DNA of 64,000 nucleotides, taken from positions 503,933 through 567,932 of the forward strand of contig FJUW01000017.1 in NCBI GenBank assembly GCA_900074885.1. The letters run 5' to 3'. The notes beneath the pieces are model-generated. The model had not been told where the DNA came from. It saw nothing but the letters and a program-made list of their open reading frames with translations, and did not search any database. Source of the DNA: Rhynchosporium graminicola. Lineage: Eukaryota; Ascomycota; Leotiomycetes; Helotiales; Ploettnerulaceae. Below are positions 12,990 through 24,358 of this stretch, piece by piece. A program made the position numbers and the translations under genes. Each line of letters opens with the position of its first letter. The stretch's first letter is position 1.

Positions 12990-13355
12990 TCAAACCGAAA
13001 CCGTAGACACTAATTCAGTACCGAGATCATATCTTCTGCAGAGGGAAACGTAATCTCCGGTGATATTGCCACGATTAGAGCGAAATTGCGATTCTAAAGT
13101 AGGTTCCGTCGGTAATTGTGATGCCGAGTTTGCCGAAGGTCCAAGGATTATCGATTGTGCCTGAGTACGTAAAAACTCGGCAAACATCTGTTCGATGCGA
13201 CTAATACCAATAGAAAGCTCCCGAGTAGTCGATTCTGTCTGTAATTGACGGTCTTCAATCGATTGAAGCAATTCCATAGTAGGTACGGAATCGGAGGGGC
13301 TATAAGGGTATTCCGGTGAAGCCGTAGGAGCTGGCTGAGCCTTCTTAGGAGGCAT
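12990..13355 (-). CDS. N1 gag-like open frame, 121 aa
   Basis: Starts MPPKKAQPAPTASPEYPYSP and contains a helical stretch (MELLQSIEDRQ, then RIEQMFAEFLRTQ) that could form a coiled coil. This resembles the N-terminal leader of a Ty3/gypsy gag rather than a complete capsid. It lies between the LTRs in the transcribed direction and ends about 115 bp before the 3' LTR. No zinc knuckle or catalytic domain is present. It may be a leftover used for packaging or may have no function. The second N1 copy (30682-32222) carries the same region with more C-to-T damage. Confidence 0.5.
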   Translation of the reverse strand: MPPKKAQPAPTASPEYPYSPSDSVPTMELLQSIEDRQLQTESTTRELSIGISRIEQMFAEFLRTQAQSIILGPSANSASQLPTEPTLESQFRSNRGNITGDYVSLCRRYDLGTELVSTVSV

Positions 13356-14055
13356 GGCCTTAGGTAAGCGAGGCTAAGCGAAAGTGATAGAACACTTGAA
13401 AGTTGTAGAAGAAGCGAAAGTCGAAATCGAATTCTAAAGAAGCCGAAAGATCAAGGAGGGTCAGATATCTTCGTTAAGTAGATATGGAAAGTGTTGAATC
13501 AAAGGTTCTTTTCTGGTAGAAGGAGGTCGATTCTGCCGAGGGGGACAAATTGTACCGGGGTACGGGGGTTACGAGTCGGATTCCGGCAATTTCCGCCAGG
13601 GTAATAAGCTACTTCGTCCTAGCCTAAAAGCAAGGTTTTTCGCTATCAGAGCTGCTTTCGGAAGGTTGAAATCGGGTGAGGGGTTAATAAATATTAGGGC
13701 CTATAGGAAAGTTTCCACCTAAAATTCGTCCGCTGTTTTACTTCGTACGCACGAAGGAACGAGTTTCGAAGTATCTGAGAGTGACTTCGCAGTAATACTA
13801 GTGCTTCTGAGGCTGAATTACGTTCAAATTTCTAGCTGTCCGAGAGATCTCTAGAATCTCGGCTCTTTTGAAAACCTAACCGTCGAATTCGTAATTGATA
13901 GTACTAACTGTTTCCGTATGATTCCGAAAATCTAAGGCAAGTAGAGATAACTCAGCGAAGAGCTCCCTAATAGTCGAAGTCGTACGTCCGAATCGAGTTT
14001 TCTAGGTGAGATATTATTTAATACTGTCCCCGGCGGTCTTAATCTTTCTGTTTAA

Positions 14056-14257
14056 TATAACGATATAAGACTTAAGGCGGTATATAAGCAAGAATAAACA
14101 AGTAGGGAGGCTAAGAGCGATCTTATATGGTCTAGTACGAAGGAAACAGAAAGATACAGAGCTCTAAAGGAGTCTGCACCTTCTATATATACAAGGAGGG
14201 TATGCCTAAGGCACCGATACTGGCCCGTATCTGCCACGTATACCATGCGCCGTCACA
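14056..14257 (-). repeat. N1 copy 1, 5' LTR (202 bp)
   Basis: Same length as 12674-12875, with transitions at the left end (TATAACGATATAAG). The adjoining internal bases at 14030-14055 (GGCGGTCTTAATCTTTCTG) match the corresponding leader of E6 (CCGGCTATCTTAATC). Confidence 0.93.
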
Positions 14258-14262
14258 GTAGT

Positions 14263-16600
14263 ATAGCATAACTCCCTATACTAATCTCTTAACTTTATCC
14301 TCTCCGGATTACTTATATCTTATCTTTTAACTAACTCCTTATATACGAGTCAGAACCCCTTACGATTCGCTAGAGACTTATAGAGGTTTACCGGCAGTAT
14401 ACTCTATATACCGCTATATTAGAGGCTCTAATACTAGAGGAAATAGTACTAGAGGGAGGAACGACCGCTTAAGAGACCCCTAGGGGAGATTTTTATCTAT
14501 AATACCCGAATTAGAGTAAATAATATAGAAAAGGAGGCCCTAATCAGCTTTCGCCGGTCTTTCTATATCCCTTATTTAAGAATACCTAGAGATACTATAA
14601 TAATTATTACCTAAACCGAGTTCTTTCCTTATAGCGTCTCGCAACTCTCGATTAATATAAGGATAAGTCTAAGATACCGAGGTAGATTAATCTATCAAGA
14701 GAGTACTAATTATATTAATACAGATTACGTCCCGGAGTTAACGCTAATATATATCTTTACCGGTCGACTTATAAGTAATCCGAGACTAAGCTTTCCTTAA
14801 GCTAATAGTTCCGATAGCCTCCTTCTATTAAAGATAGATTTCTCCGATCAACTAGTTATTATAATTATCGAAGTCTTCCTCGCTTAGATAATCTATCTTA
14901 CTAAAAGATAAGACCTTACTTAGAGCCGAAGAATTAGCGAGATAGCTATAAGATAAATTTATCTTAATAAACTAGCTACTTAGCCCTATATTTATACCGC
15001 CGATAGCTATAGCTATAGTATTAGTATATACTAAGAATAAGTAGAAGAGCGACACTATCTTCATCTAGACCTTATAGGAAGATATAGAGGATAGAGGTAA
15101 TAAATACCTAGTCGAGCTAATCCTCCTACTAATTCTAAGATAAGCTAAAGCCTTAGTCTATACTTTAGACCCTAGCCTTTTAATAGACTTAAAAGATAAG
15201 GCGATTAGGGCGATTAGTACCCTAGGAATAATAGCGATTAAGTTAATAGTAAATTTTAATACCTTTTTAACTTAATTTCAAGCTAGCCCTCCCGAGGCAG
15301 AAAAAATAATATATATATCTTCTATACTAATAGTACTAAGGCTATCTATCCCTCGTACTCTAGGACTTATCCGATTATCCATCGAGACAGAAATTCCTCT
15401 TCTAAATCGCTATTATCGTAACTTTATATATAGTAATAATATAACTAATATTAAAGATAAGGAAGACTCGGACCCCTAAGACTTAAGAAGATAATAGTAG
15501 GATAGTAGACCGTATAAGTCTAGTACTTAATATCGACGACTTCGCTCGCAGGATATAAGATAATTTAATAGTACTACTTTAGTTATAGGTTATATCGCGA
15601 TACTTAATATAATAGTAGCTCGATATAGTAAGGATACTATCCTCGAAGTCTTACTAATTTATATAAAAGATAAGGTAGCTATCTAGCTTAGTACCTTATC
15701 TCTAGAGATCACTAGCTTTATATCTCAGAGCCTAGAAGAATAGAAGTATTAGTTAATACTATAATTCTATACGAATCCGAGCGTAGTGATACGAAAGGCG
15801 GATACTCTAAAGTACTCCTTTAAGGACGAAAAGGAGTTATCTCTAGGATAATTCTTAGATAATAAGTATAACTTCTATATCGAGGCAGGAGAGATAAACT
15901 AAGATCTTATTATCCGACGAATATATTAAGCCTTAGATCTAAGTCTAGTAGCGAGTATACCCTTATAGGACTATAGGAATACGATAAACGAGTTCAAGTT
16001 AAAGATCTATAATATAGAGAATTAAGTAAGGGAAGCTTACTTATAGATCTAGTTATATATCGATAAGTAAACTAAGGAGATATAGGAGTTATAATAACTA
16101 GTAATAGATTATTCGTACCGCTAAGGTATTAAGCGAGATAGAGACCCCTAAAGCGAATAATAGAGTTAAGTACTAATAGTACTAATAGTACAGTATCCGA
16201 CGATAATAGCGCTTACCTAACTCTTAACTCTCTATTCGCGACCTTAGATACTACTAGTAGAATATGCCGAATTCAGAAGAAAGTAATAATAAGAGAAGAA
16301 GGAGAATAAGGCTATCGAGTCAACTATATTAATACTAGCCTTTATACCGACTGCCCGGCGTAATAGAAGATAACTTTATTAGAACTAGCCGCTATACTAG
16401 TATCAGCCGTAAGTACCCGTAATAATAAACTAACTCTAGTACTCTCTTTAGTACTTACTAATAACTAGAAATTTCAATAGGCACGATATATACTATTCTT
16501 AATTACTAGTTATACTTAATTATTCTAATAACGGATTCTTATATTAAGCGGATCACGAGTATAATTCAGAGGATAATAAATCGCCCGAAACCTTAAGTCC
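14263..16600 (+). pseudogene. E2 leader and gag remnant
   Basis: After about 1 kb of leader with no clear frame, a gag-like sequence can be read from roughly 15290 to 16200 if TAA/TAG are taken as Gln. It includes TEIPLLNRYYRNFIYSNN and an all-helical block around LEEQKYQLILQFY and EFKLKIYNIENQVREAYLQ. The position (before pol) and helical content fit a capsid protein. Boundaries are approximate. Confidence 0.55.
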
Positions 16601-16679
16601 TTCCCTATCCGCGGACTCGGGAAAAGCTTATCGCGAGACCTAAAGGGGGTCCTCTCGCAGCTTTATTCTTATCTAAACC

Positions 16680-19600
16680 CTATTTTAGTAATATTATTAG
16701 TTTTTAATAAACTTACTTTAGCGCTACCCTTAGTGAAAAAGACAGAATAAATTCAAAATAAAGTACTACTATCCTTACCTTTTATATCTAACTACGTGTC
16801 GCCTTCTTATAAAGACGAAACTAAGGAGGACTTTATCTTAGTTAAGAACTCTTCTACTATAATCTTACTTATTACCCTAGAAGAAGACGAATTAATCTCT
16901 TATTCTTATATTATAAAGACTCCGGACCTATAACCTCAGGAGTCGAAAGACGAGATATCTATTCTCCTAAATAATACTTCTTTTATAGCTAATATATATA
17001 TTAGAATCTAAATATTAAGTAAGGATAACTTCTCGATAGAAGCTACTACTAATACTACTTTGCCTATTAAGTTAATCGACGAGCCGAGTCTAGCGTAGTA
17101 CTTCCTTTCCATAAGGACTCGACGTAAGATAAATAGCTTATAAGTTAGTCTTTCTAGTATAGGTTCAGGTCCTACTATTTCCGATTACGTTAAGATAGCT
17201 ATCTTATATAGGATAATCTCTAGTAAGGGACTTTTATAGTTTCTTATATACTACTATTATATTATATTAAAGATACTAGGAGGAGTTCTTCTTAAGCTTA
17301 ACTTTTTCTTAGAAAATAAACTCGACTTTAAGTAAGGGTTATTAGGGAAGCTATACTATCTATAAGTAGGAGATAGTAACGATTATATAATCCTTAAGAT
17401 AACTAAAGTAGCGAAGACTATAGATTCTGCCCCGAAGCGTACTAATATCTATCTTCTGCAGATAGTAGTAGTATAACTAGGGGATGGAATTAACTTACTT
17501 ATAATATACCGCTTACTTCCTAAGCGATAAGCTAGCTATATAGTATATCCTTACTTATAAATCGATATATCGCTTAGAAAATTTAGTTCTATAGTTAACG
17601 TAGTTACTATAAGTCTTCTTATACTAATTCTGTTCGCGAACCTTAGCTATACTCTTATCTATCTACGAAGAGGGATAATTCTAGGCGTACTTAAGAAATA
17701 TATACCTAAGGTTAAGGACTACCTAGTATTACTAAATTTAGCTAGTATCTACGAAGGATAACCCTTCGTAAAGGAGGAACCGGAAAGAAGGTATCTAGTC
17801 GGTACCCCTTTCCTAATTAGACCCCTTCTAGAAGATATAGTAGAGCTAGATATATTAAATGCCTTCAGGGAAGAGACTAAGGATAAGATCTAGGAAGTCC
17901 TCTATTACTATACGAACCTGTTTCGTTACGAACTCGGATAGTTTAATAATAGAATTAATATACTAGTACTATTTAAGGAAAGCGCTAAGATTAATAACCT
18001 GAAAAGACTACCTTTCCTATAATCCTAAAAGGATAAGGTGGAAATAAATAAAATCTTAGACCTGATAAGAGCTAATAGTTAACTAGTACTAGTACCCCTT
18101 AGATAACCTTCCTTAGCCTCTGCTCCGGTATTTATTATCTATAGGAATAGGAAGCTAAGAGTTATAGTCGACCTCAGAAAGGTTAATATAAAACTAATAC
18201 TTAATATATATCTATTACTTAAGGCTAACGACGTCTTATTCGCTATAAGTAGAGTAACTATTTTCTCTAGCGTTAACCTTATAAAATCGTTCTTCTAGTA
18301 GCCCTTAGAGCCTGCCGACTAATAGAAGATAGCATTAGTCACTACGTATAAGAGGCATAAGATACTTACTATCGCGATAATAGGTCTAGTGATAACTTTA
18401 GTATTCTTTCAAGTGCGTATAGAGAAATTATTTCGCTAATACCTCTAGAAGTTTATTATTGTTTATATCGATAATATAATTATCTTCTTAACTATATCGG
18501 AATAGCACGTAAAAGACTTAGACCTAGCTCTTATTCTTCTAGAAGACGCCGGAGTTATACTAGCTCTAGGAAAATACTACTTCGCTTAGCTATCTATTAA
18601 GGCACTAGGATATAAGGTATCTAGACTAGGGCTAAATACCTTAGAAGAGAAGATAGAAGTAATATAATCTTAGGAATTCCTAAGAACTCTATCTTAATTA
18701 GAGAAAGCGCTAGGATTTTTCAGGTACTATTATAAATTTATATCATATTACGTAGCTATCTCTTTACTATTATTAGAGCTTAAGATAATCAGATTTAAGA
18801 ATATACTATAGAAGGGAGTAAGACGAGGTAACTATACTAAAGCGACTCCTATTCTGCTTCCTTAACTAAGATATAAAGAATATACTAATTTGACTTAGTC
18901 TTAGAAAGCTAAATGTTATAAGGATACTAAAATATACTCCGAGTAATATATAGATAACTTACTATATAAGTCTAAACTAGCATTCGATATATTAAAAGAC
19001 TGGCTTACTTTAGCGCTAACCTTTAAATTCCCTGACTTCGGATAGGACTTTATACTTTATATCGATAGTTCTAAGGAATTTAGATATAGTATAGCTCTTC
19101 ACTAGATAGATACTATTAATAGAGTAGAAAGGCTAGTCCTATTCCTATCTAAGTTCTTATCTATAGTAGAAATAAATTACTAGCCTACTGAGCTAGAGAT
19201 AAGCGCACTAGTATAGGCGCTAGAGAAGTTACTATAATATCTCGACGGCGTAAATTTTATTATCTATACGGATTATTAAGTAATATTATCTTACTTTAAG
19301 GATCGTCCTCGTAAGAAGAGTACTAGATTAGATAATCAGTTTCTTTTCTTAGTAAAATATATATATAAGATAAATATAATCTATAGAGCTAGGAAGATAT
19401 ACTTAAACGTAGATACTTTAAGCCGGCTATAGCGCTAACTACCCTAAGAATTAGAGGTATAAGGAATATTAAATATAGTATATAATTTAATAAATAGAGA
19501 TATCTTAGTCCTGAAAGTATCGTATTACTTAATATAGGATAATAAAATAATTATATATTCTACTTTAGTATATATAGATAAATAATTAGTAGTATCTATC

Positions 19601-21075
19601 TTACGCTAGCTTCCGATAGACAGAACTTTTAGATAGCTTTATTATAAGATAAAGACAGACTACTATAAGTCTCCTTAGAATAAACGTATATCTACCTTTA
19701 AGTTATTTCGATTCGACGCTAGAATAAAATTGCTTTTCTTTCGTAACCCTAATAAGGTTAAGCGCTTATATATACCTGAAAAGTCAATTAGGAAGATTCT
19801 TACTATCGCTTATGATAATCAGATATACGTAAGAGTATAAAGAACATATGATTTTCTAAAGGATAAGGTGTTTATACGTAAGATATAGCATATAGTTCAA
19901 TCGTACGCAGTATCCTATCCTACTTATCGAATAGCGAAACTAGGCAGAAGCCTACCTAATAGTATACTTATACTAATTCCGCCTCTACTTACTTAACTCT
20001 ATACGTTCTATATAGACTTAATTATAAGATTCCTAATTTCTAAGGAAGGATATAACTCGGTCTTACTATTTATAGACTAGACTATAAAATAGATTAAAGT
20101 TATTATCGGATATAAGGATTAGAGGGGCGAAGACTAGGCTAAAGCTTATTATAGGGACGTGTACGCGGACTTAGGGGTACTGGAAAAGATAATATCAGAT
20201 CAAGATATACGATTTACTAGCGGTTTTTAGGGAGACGTATATAGTTTCGCTAATATTAGCTTAGTCTTTACTATAGCGAATAACCCTAAAGCAAATAGTT
20301 AATCAGAATAGTCTAATTAAATATTTATTTATACTTTACGCTATACTATTACTAGACGTTTCGATTAGTCTAATTAGGAAGGTTTTATATTAGCTATATC
20401 TTTTATCCTTAATACTTTAGAAAATATCTCTATCAGGTTCATACTTTACGAACTGAGATTCGGATAAAAACTCTAATCTCCTTTCTCTTCTACTAATTAT
20501 ATTACTACTTACGTATTTACTATAAAGGAGGGATAAGACTTTATACGTAACTATTAAACCTTATTTCAGGACGCGATAGAGTCGGTCGTATTAGTATAGT
20601 CTCGTATAAAGCTTACCTTTAACGAGAGCTAGATACTAGTATTACTAGAGCTAGGGGCCGAAGTTTATATTAGATTTACTAAAGGGATAGACTCTAGTTA
20701 TAGACTCTTATAGAAATAGACTAAGCTATCTTTTATTAAGTCGGGAATATATAAGATTATCAGACGAATAAACCTATTAGCTTACGAATTAGATCTATCT
20801 GAATAGATAAGTATATACTTAGTAGTCTTAATCGAGCACCTGGAACTAGTAGTACTTGACTTATATTATAGGATAATACCTGAACCGGGTCCTATATACA
20901 ACGAAGATAGCACTAAATATTATATTATCGAGAAGATACTATATAAGGAACTAAGAAAATAACCCGGGGATAGGATAAGGAAGGCGTACTATAAAGTCAA
21001 GTATTTAGGCTATTAGATAACTTCTTAGGAACCCGCTTTAGTATTAAAAGAGGATATACCGAATCTAGTATCTAA
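16680..21075 (+). pseudogene. E2 pol remnant: RT, RNase H, integrase, chromodomain
   Basis: Reverse transcriptase lies at about 18060-18800: YRNRKLRVIVDLRKVN, an FFQQPLEPADQQKIAL-like segment, and VYIDNIIIF at the catalytic loop. RNase H is at about 19020-19400, with LYIDSSKEF and the RKIYLNVDTLSR end motif. Integrase is at about 19630-20400, with LIIRFPISKEGYNSVLLFID, ISDQDIRFTSGF and NPKANSQSEQ. A chromodomain is visible at about 20900-21070 (YYIIEKILYKELRKQPG, YKVKYLGYQ). Gln/Trp codons have become stops throughout. The order and motifs place it in the Ty3/gypsy superfamily, chromovirus type. Confidence 0.88.
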
Positions 21076-21199
21076 ATTCGAGCGTTCCCTAGTACGCTAG
21101 CGATAAGTTATCCACGTGATATATATTTTAGTAAATTAGCCTTATTAATATTCACGCCTTATTATTATCTTGTTTACTTGCTTAAGCTCCTTTCTATTT

Positions 21200-23938
21200 A
21201 GCTTATATATATAAAATTCTATTAATAATAATCTTATTATCGTATATCGACTCTCTCGCTATTAACTCTATATTAACCGCGATAAGAGTCTACCCTGTGG
21301 ATTGCTCCTTCGACTGAATATAGCAACTAATAATAATATACTAAGAACTCTCAAATCCTCTACTCTATTATCCCTAGTATACTTATTATCTTCTTTTATT
21401 CGACTGATTCGTTGAAGTAACGTTCTACGAGTCTTTTAAGGTCTTCGAGATAGATTACTTTATCTTAATATTAAGAGAAACGAATATAGTTTAAGGTATA
21501 AGATAAGTAGTATTATTAGAGTTACTCGAGATATCCCCCTTAACCTTATTATATAGAGTAGAGAGTCAGATAACTCCTACGAGTATACTAACCTAAATAG
21601 TAACCTCCCGCAGGGACTCTAATAATTGTTTATACTCTATTATAAAGCTCCTAAGGATAGAATATATTATGAAAACTAGTTATACTTATACTTATTACGT
21701 TAGAGCGATAAGGAATCAGTCCTAGTTATCGAACGCCCTTAGGGTAATATTCGTGTTCTAACTAGTATATATCCTAGGGACTATCTAATTAGTATAGCTT
21801 ACTATAATATAGTAATAAGTAGTCTTTTTGAATAGTTCCTAGCTAACTTTTTACTAATTAATAGATACTTATACTCTTAGTAAGTCGCCTTCGGAGACGC
21901 TTTCCGCTTATGCCTTATTATAAGCGACTTTCCTCTGAATAGTCTTATAACTCCCGATTTCAGAATCAGATATATCGTCTATTTTAATAGAGATATTATA
22001 GTTCTTAGAAGCTAGAAGTTTAAGGCTACTAATATTATAGAGGAGATATAGTATAATTAGTACTACTATTTCGTGGAAATTATTACTTAAGGGTATCTTA
22101 GAGATAAACTCTACTTAGTTCTTTAAGAACTATAGAAGCTAAAGAGATAGAAGAAGATATAATAAAAGAGATTAAAGGAGACCGGAATAATTAAACTTAC
22201 TAAGGAGTATAAAGAGGAGATATAGATAGATAGGAAAGTATTTTAACTAATTAAAACTTCCTTAGTATTCGATAGTTTATATTAGACCTTATCTCTATTA
22301 ATTAAGACTAAGGAGGATATTAGTATTATTATAAGACGTAGAACCGATAGATAATTCATTCTCGATAACGCGCTAATAAGAGGGCACGATAAATTAAAGC
22401 TAAGCTTTAAAATATTCCTATAAGCTATAGCTTCCGCTACGATATATTATAGCGTATATATTTCACTTATAGTAGAGATAGAGCGTATATATAAATCAAT
22501 AGGAGACTTCCTCTATATACTCGACTGATCTCTATTAGATAGGAACCGGGCTAACTACGTATTATATCTTCTTCAGATATTATATAATAGACGTTCCTTA
22601 ATGATTTAAGCTTACGCAGATACTAAAGTAGTTATCGAAGAATATTTTCGCGCGCTTTAAGACGTACTAAGCCCTATCGCTATTCTAGACGCCTTACTAA
22701 CTATATTAATTAGTACGTCTTATAGATCTATAATCGTACTACTAAGCGAGGTTATATATATTATTGCGCTAGAGATAGTTAGGCTAGTATAAATCTTACG
22801 CTTAGTAGTACTAGATACAGTTATAAGTATAGTAGCTTTTCTAAGAATTAATATTAATAGACCGGGCTACGAGACGGAATTTATATCGAAATTAGCTTAT
22901 TAAGTACCTTTCCGCGACTAAGATCTAATAATCGTAACGTTAGGAATTTTATTCTATATCTTAAGATATCCCCTAACGCTATATACGCCTAAGCTATAAT
23001 AAGTACTTATTATAAGTAATAAGATAGAGGACCTCGCATTCTTACGTGAACGTTTAAATATATATAGCTTAATTTTCTAGAGCAAGATCAAAAGTAGTAT
23101 AATAGTATATTAATAGTCACTAGATTAAAATTCGTATTTAATTAAGCCTTATATTAATACCGGAAATATAACGAATCTGATTATACTATCCCTAGACTAT
23201 AATATCTAATCTAAATTACTAGTAACGCCTATCGATAATATAGAAGAAGACGTAGTTATAGTAAATACTAAAGGCGGACGAAAGTCAAAGAGAACCTAGG
23301 AGACTGATATTATAAAACTAAACGATAGCGCCCTAAAGCGATATAAATCCTTTATCTTTACTCTACTATAACTTCTAATATATTAACCTTTAAAGCTAGG
23401 ATACTACTAGAGAGTTATAGACTTAATTAAGAATAGAATACTATTCCTAAGGAAATTAATAAGTATATAGGGGCTACCTCGTGTTACTAGTAACTCAGAA
23501 ATAATATATACTATTAAAGACCTAGTTAATAGAGAGAACTAGGGTAATACTACGAATAGCTGCCTTTTTAGTACTATAGTACCGGATATAGACTCTTAAC
23601 TATACGAGCTAAGATACTCCTACCTAAAGAGAAAGCTAACAGGTATAGCTTTACTAACTGCCTGGACCGCTAACCTTACGGAAGATAGTGATAATAACCT
23701 TACTATACTGCTAATACCCGTAAGATCTCTTACTAAGGGAAAGTCTAGAGTAGTAATTAAGTTAATAAAGAAACCGGCTGTAGAAAAGTCTTCCCTAAAG
23801 AAGATAGTAAAAGTATCAGCTGAAAAGGGTAACGATAGTATAGAGGATATGACTTTAATTCCTCAGATTATAATAGGGTCGTATTTCAAAGAAGACGTTC
23901 TGGACTCGTCGAGAGAGAGCAGCGAATATAGTTACTGA
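21200..23938 (+). pseudogene. E2 ORF3: long unknown coding region between pol and 3' LTR
   Basis: One reading frame stays coherent from about 21300 (possibly 21200) to a TGA at 23936-23938, roughly 880 codons, if TAA/TAG are read as Gln. It is separated from pol by about 200 bp of TA-rich sequence containing CACGTG at 21113. Recognisable stretches are SYEYTNLNSNLPQ near the start, VLVIERPQGNIRVLTSIYPR, KEDISIIIRRRTDRQFILDN and, near the end, KSRVVIKLIKKPAVEKSSLK and VLDSSRESSEYSYW. I do not recognise a family, and I see no transmembrane pair or envelope-like features. The lysine-rich end before an acidic tail suggests nucleic-acid contact, which is inference. A second gag-like or accessory protein is possible. 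Confidence 0.55.
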
Positions 23939-23990
23939 AAATTCTTTTTATCTCTAAGGATAGAGTTTTTTTACGTCTAGGGGGGGGAGA

Positions 23991-24131
23991 TATCATAGGA
24001 CAGGATATATCACGAGACAGGGATAGATACTTAGTGTCTATTAGTTATTACTACTTAGATAGCTCCTCGCACTATAGTATTTAGAAGAATCAAGACTTTT
24101 CTACTTTACAATCTGGGACCGTACTATAACA
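23991..24131 (+). repeat. E2 3' LTR (141 bp)
   Basis: Matches 12392-12532. It ends ACTATAACA and is followed by the second GCCGC copy. Confidence 0.93.
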
Positions 24132-24136
24132 GCCGC

Positions 24137-24358
24137 TAAGCGAAAAGAATACACACATCCCTTTAGCCCGATTGAAGGCGTGTACTTTGCAGAAACTCCC
24201 GGATATACCTACAATCCTCCTGCCCTTGCGATAAAGACCTTGTCGACGACAACGGCGAGGCATCATCCACCCTAAAGGCTGCCACGAAGACTACGACGAA
24301 GGTAAGTCGGATCTCAGCCGCCAAGAAGACCAAAATCTCTTATCTTATTTCCACCTAA
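24137..24358 (+). pseudogene. Gene X, part 3 (3' end)
   Basis: The codon split at 12391 is completed by T24137. The text then continues AKRKEYTHPFSPIEGVYFAE and TPGYTYNPPALA. The direct frame stops at 24273. Shifting by one base near 24221-24231 opens a second plausible stretch, DKDLVDDNGEASSTLKAATK, running to a TAA at 24356. A one-base deletion, or a sequencing indel, is therefore suspected. GTAAGT at 24302 could also be an intron donor. The end overlaps the last bases of the convergent dihydroorotase gene. Confidence 0.5.

Larger units (their letters stand above)
12674..14257 (-). mobile_element. N1 copy 1: non-autonomous LTR element nested in E2
   Basis: Two 202-bp LTRs (12674-12875 and 14056-14257) flank a 1.18-kb interior. 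The target duplication is GTAGT (12669-12673 and 14258-14262). The strand is set by the polypurine tract: the plus strand reads TTACCCCCTTCT just inside the left LTR, so that LTR is the 3' one on the minus strand. There is no reverse transcriptase or integrase. This copy keeps many CA and TG dinucleotides and an open frame while sitting inside heavily RIPed E2, so it probably arrived later or escaped most of the mutation. Confidence 0.92.
12392..24131 (+). mobile_element. E2: large Ty3/gypsy retrotransposon with extra ORF; holds a nested N1 element
   Basis: E2 is bounded by 141-bp LTRs (12392-12532 and 23991-24131) and a target duplication GCCGC (12387-12391 and 24132-24136). Without the nested N1 insertion it is about 10.1 kb, long for a fungal gypsy element. 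The order on the plus strand is leader, gag, pol with a C-terminal chromodomain, then a further long coding region (ORF3) before the 3' LTR. A run of G at 23980-23987 sits next to the 3' LTR as a polypurine tract. RIP decay is heavy throughout. It interrupts gene X. Confidence 0.95.
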
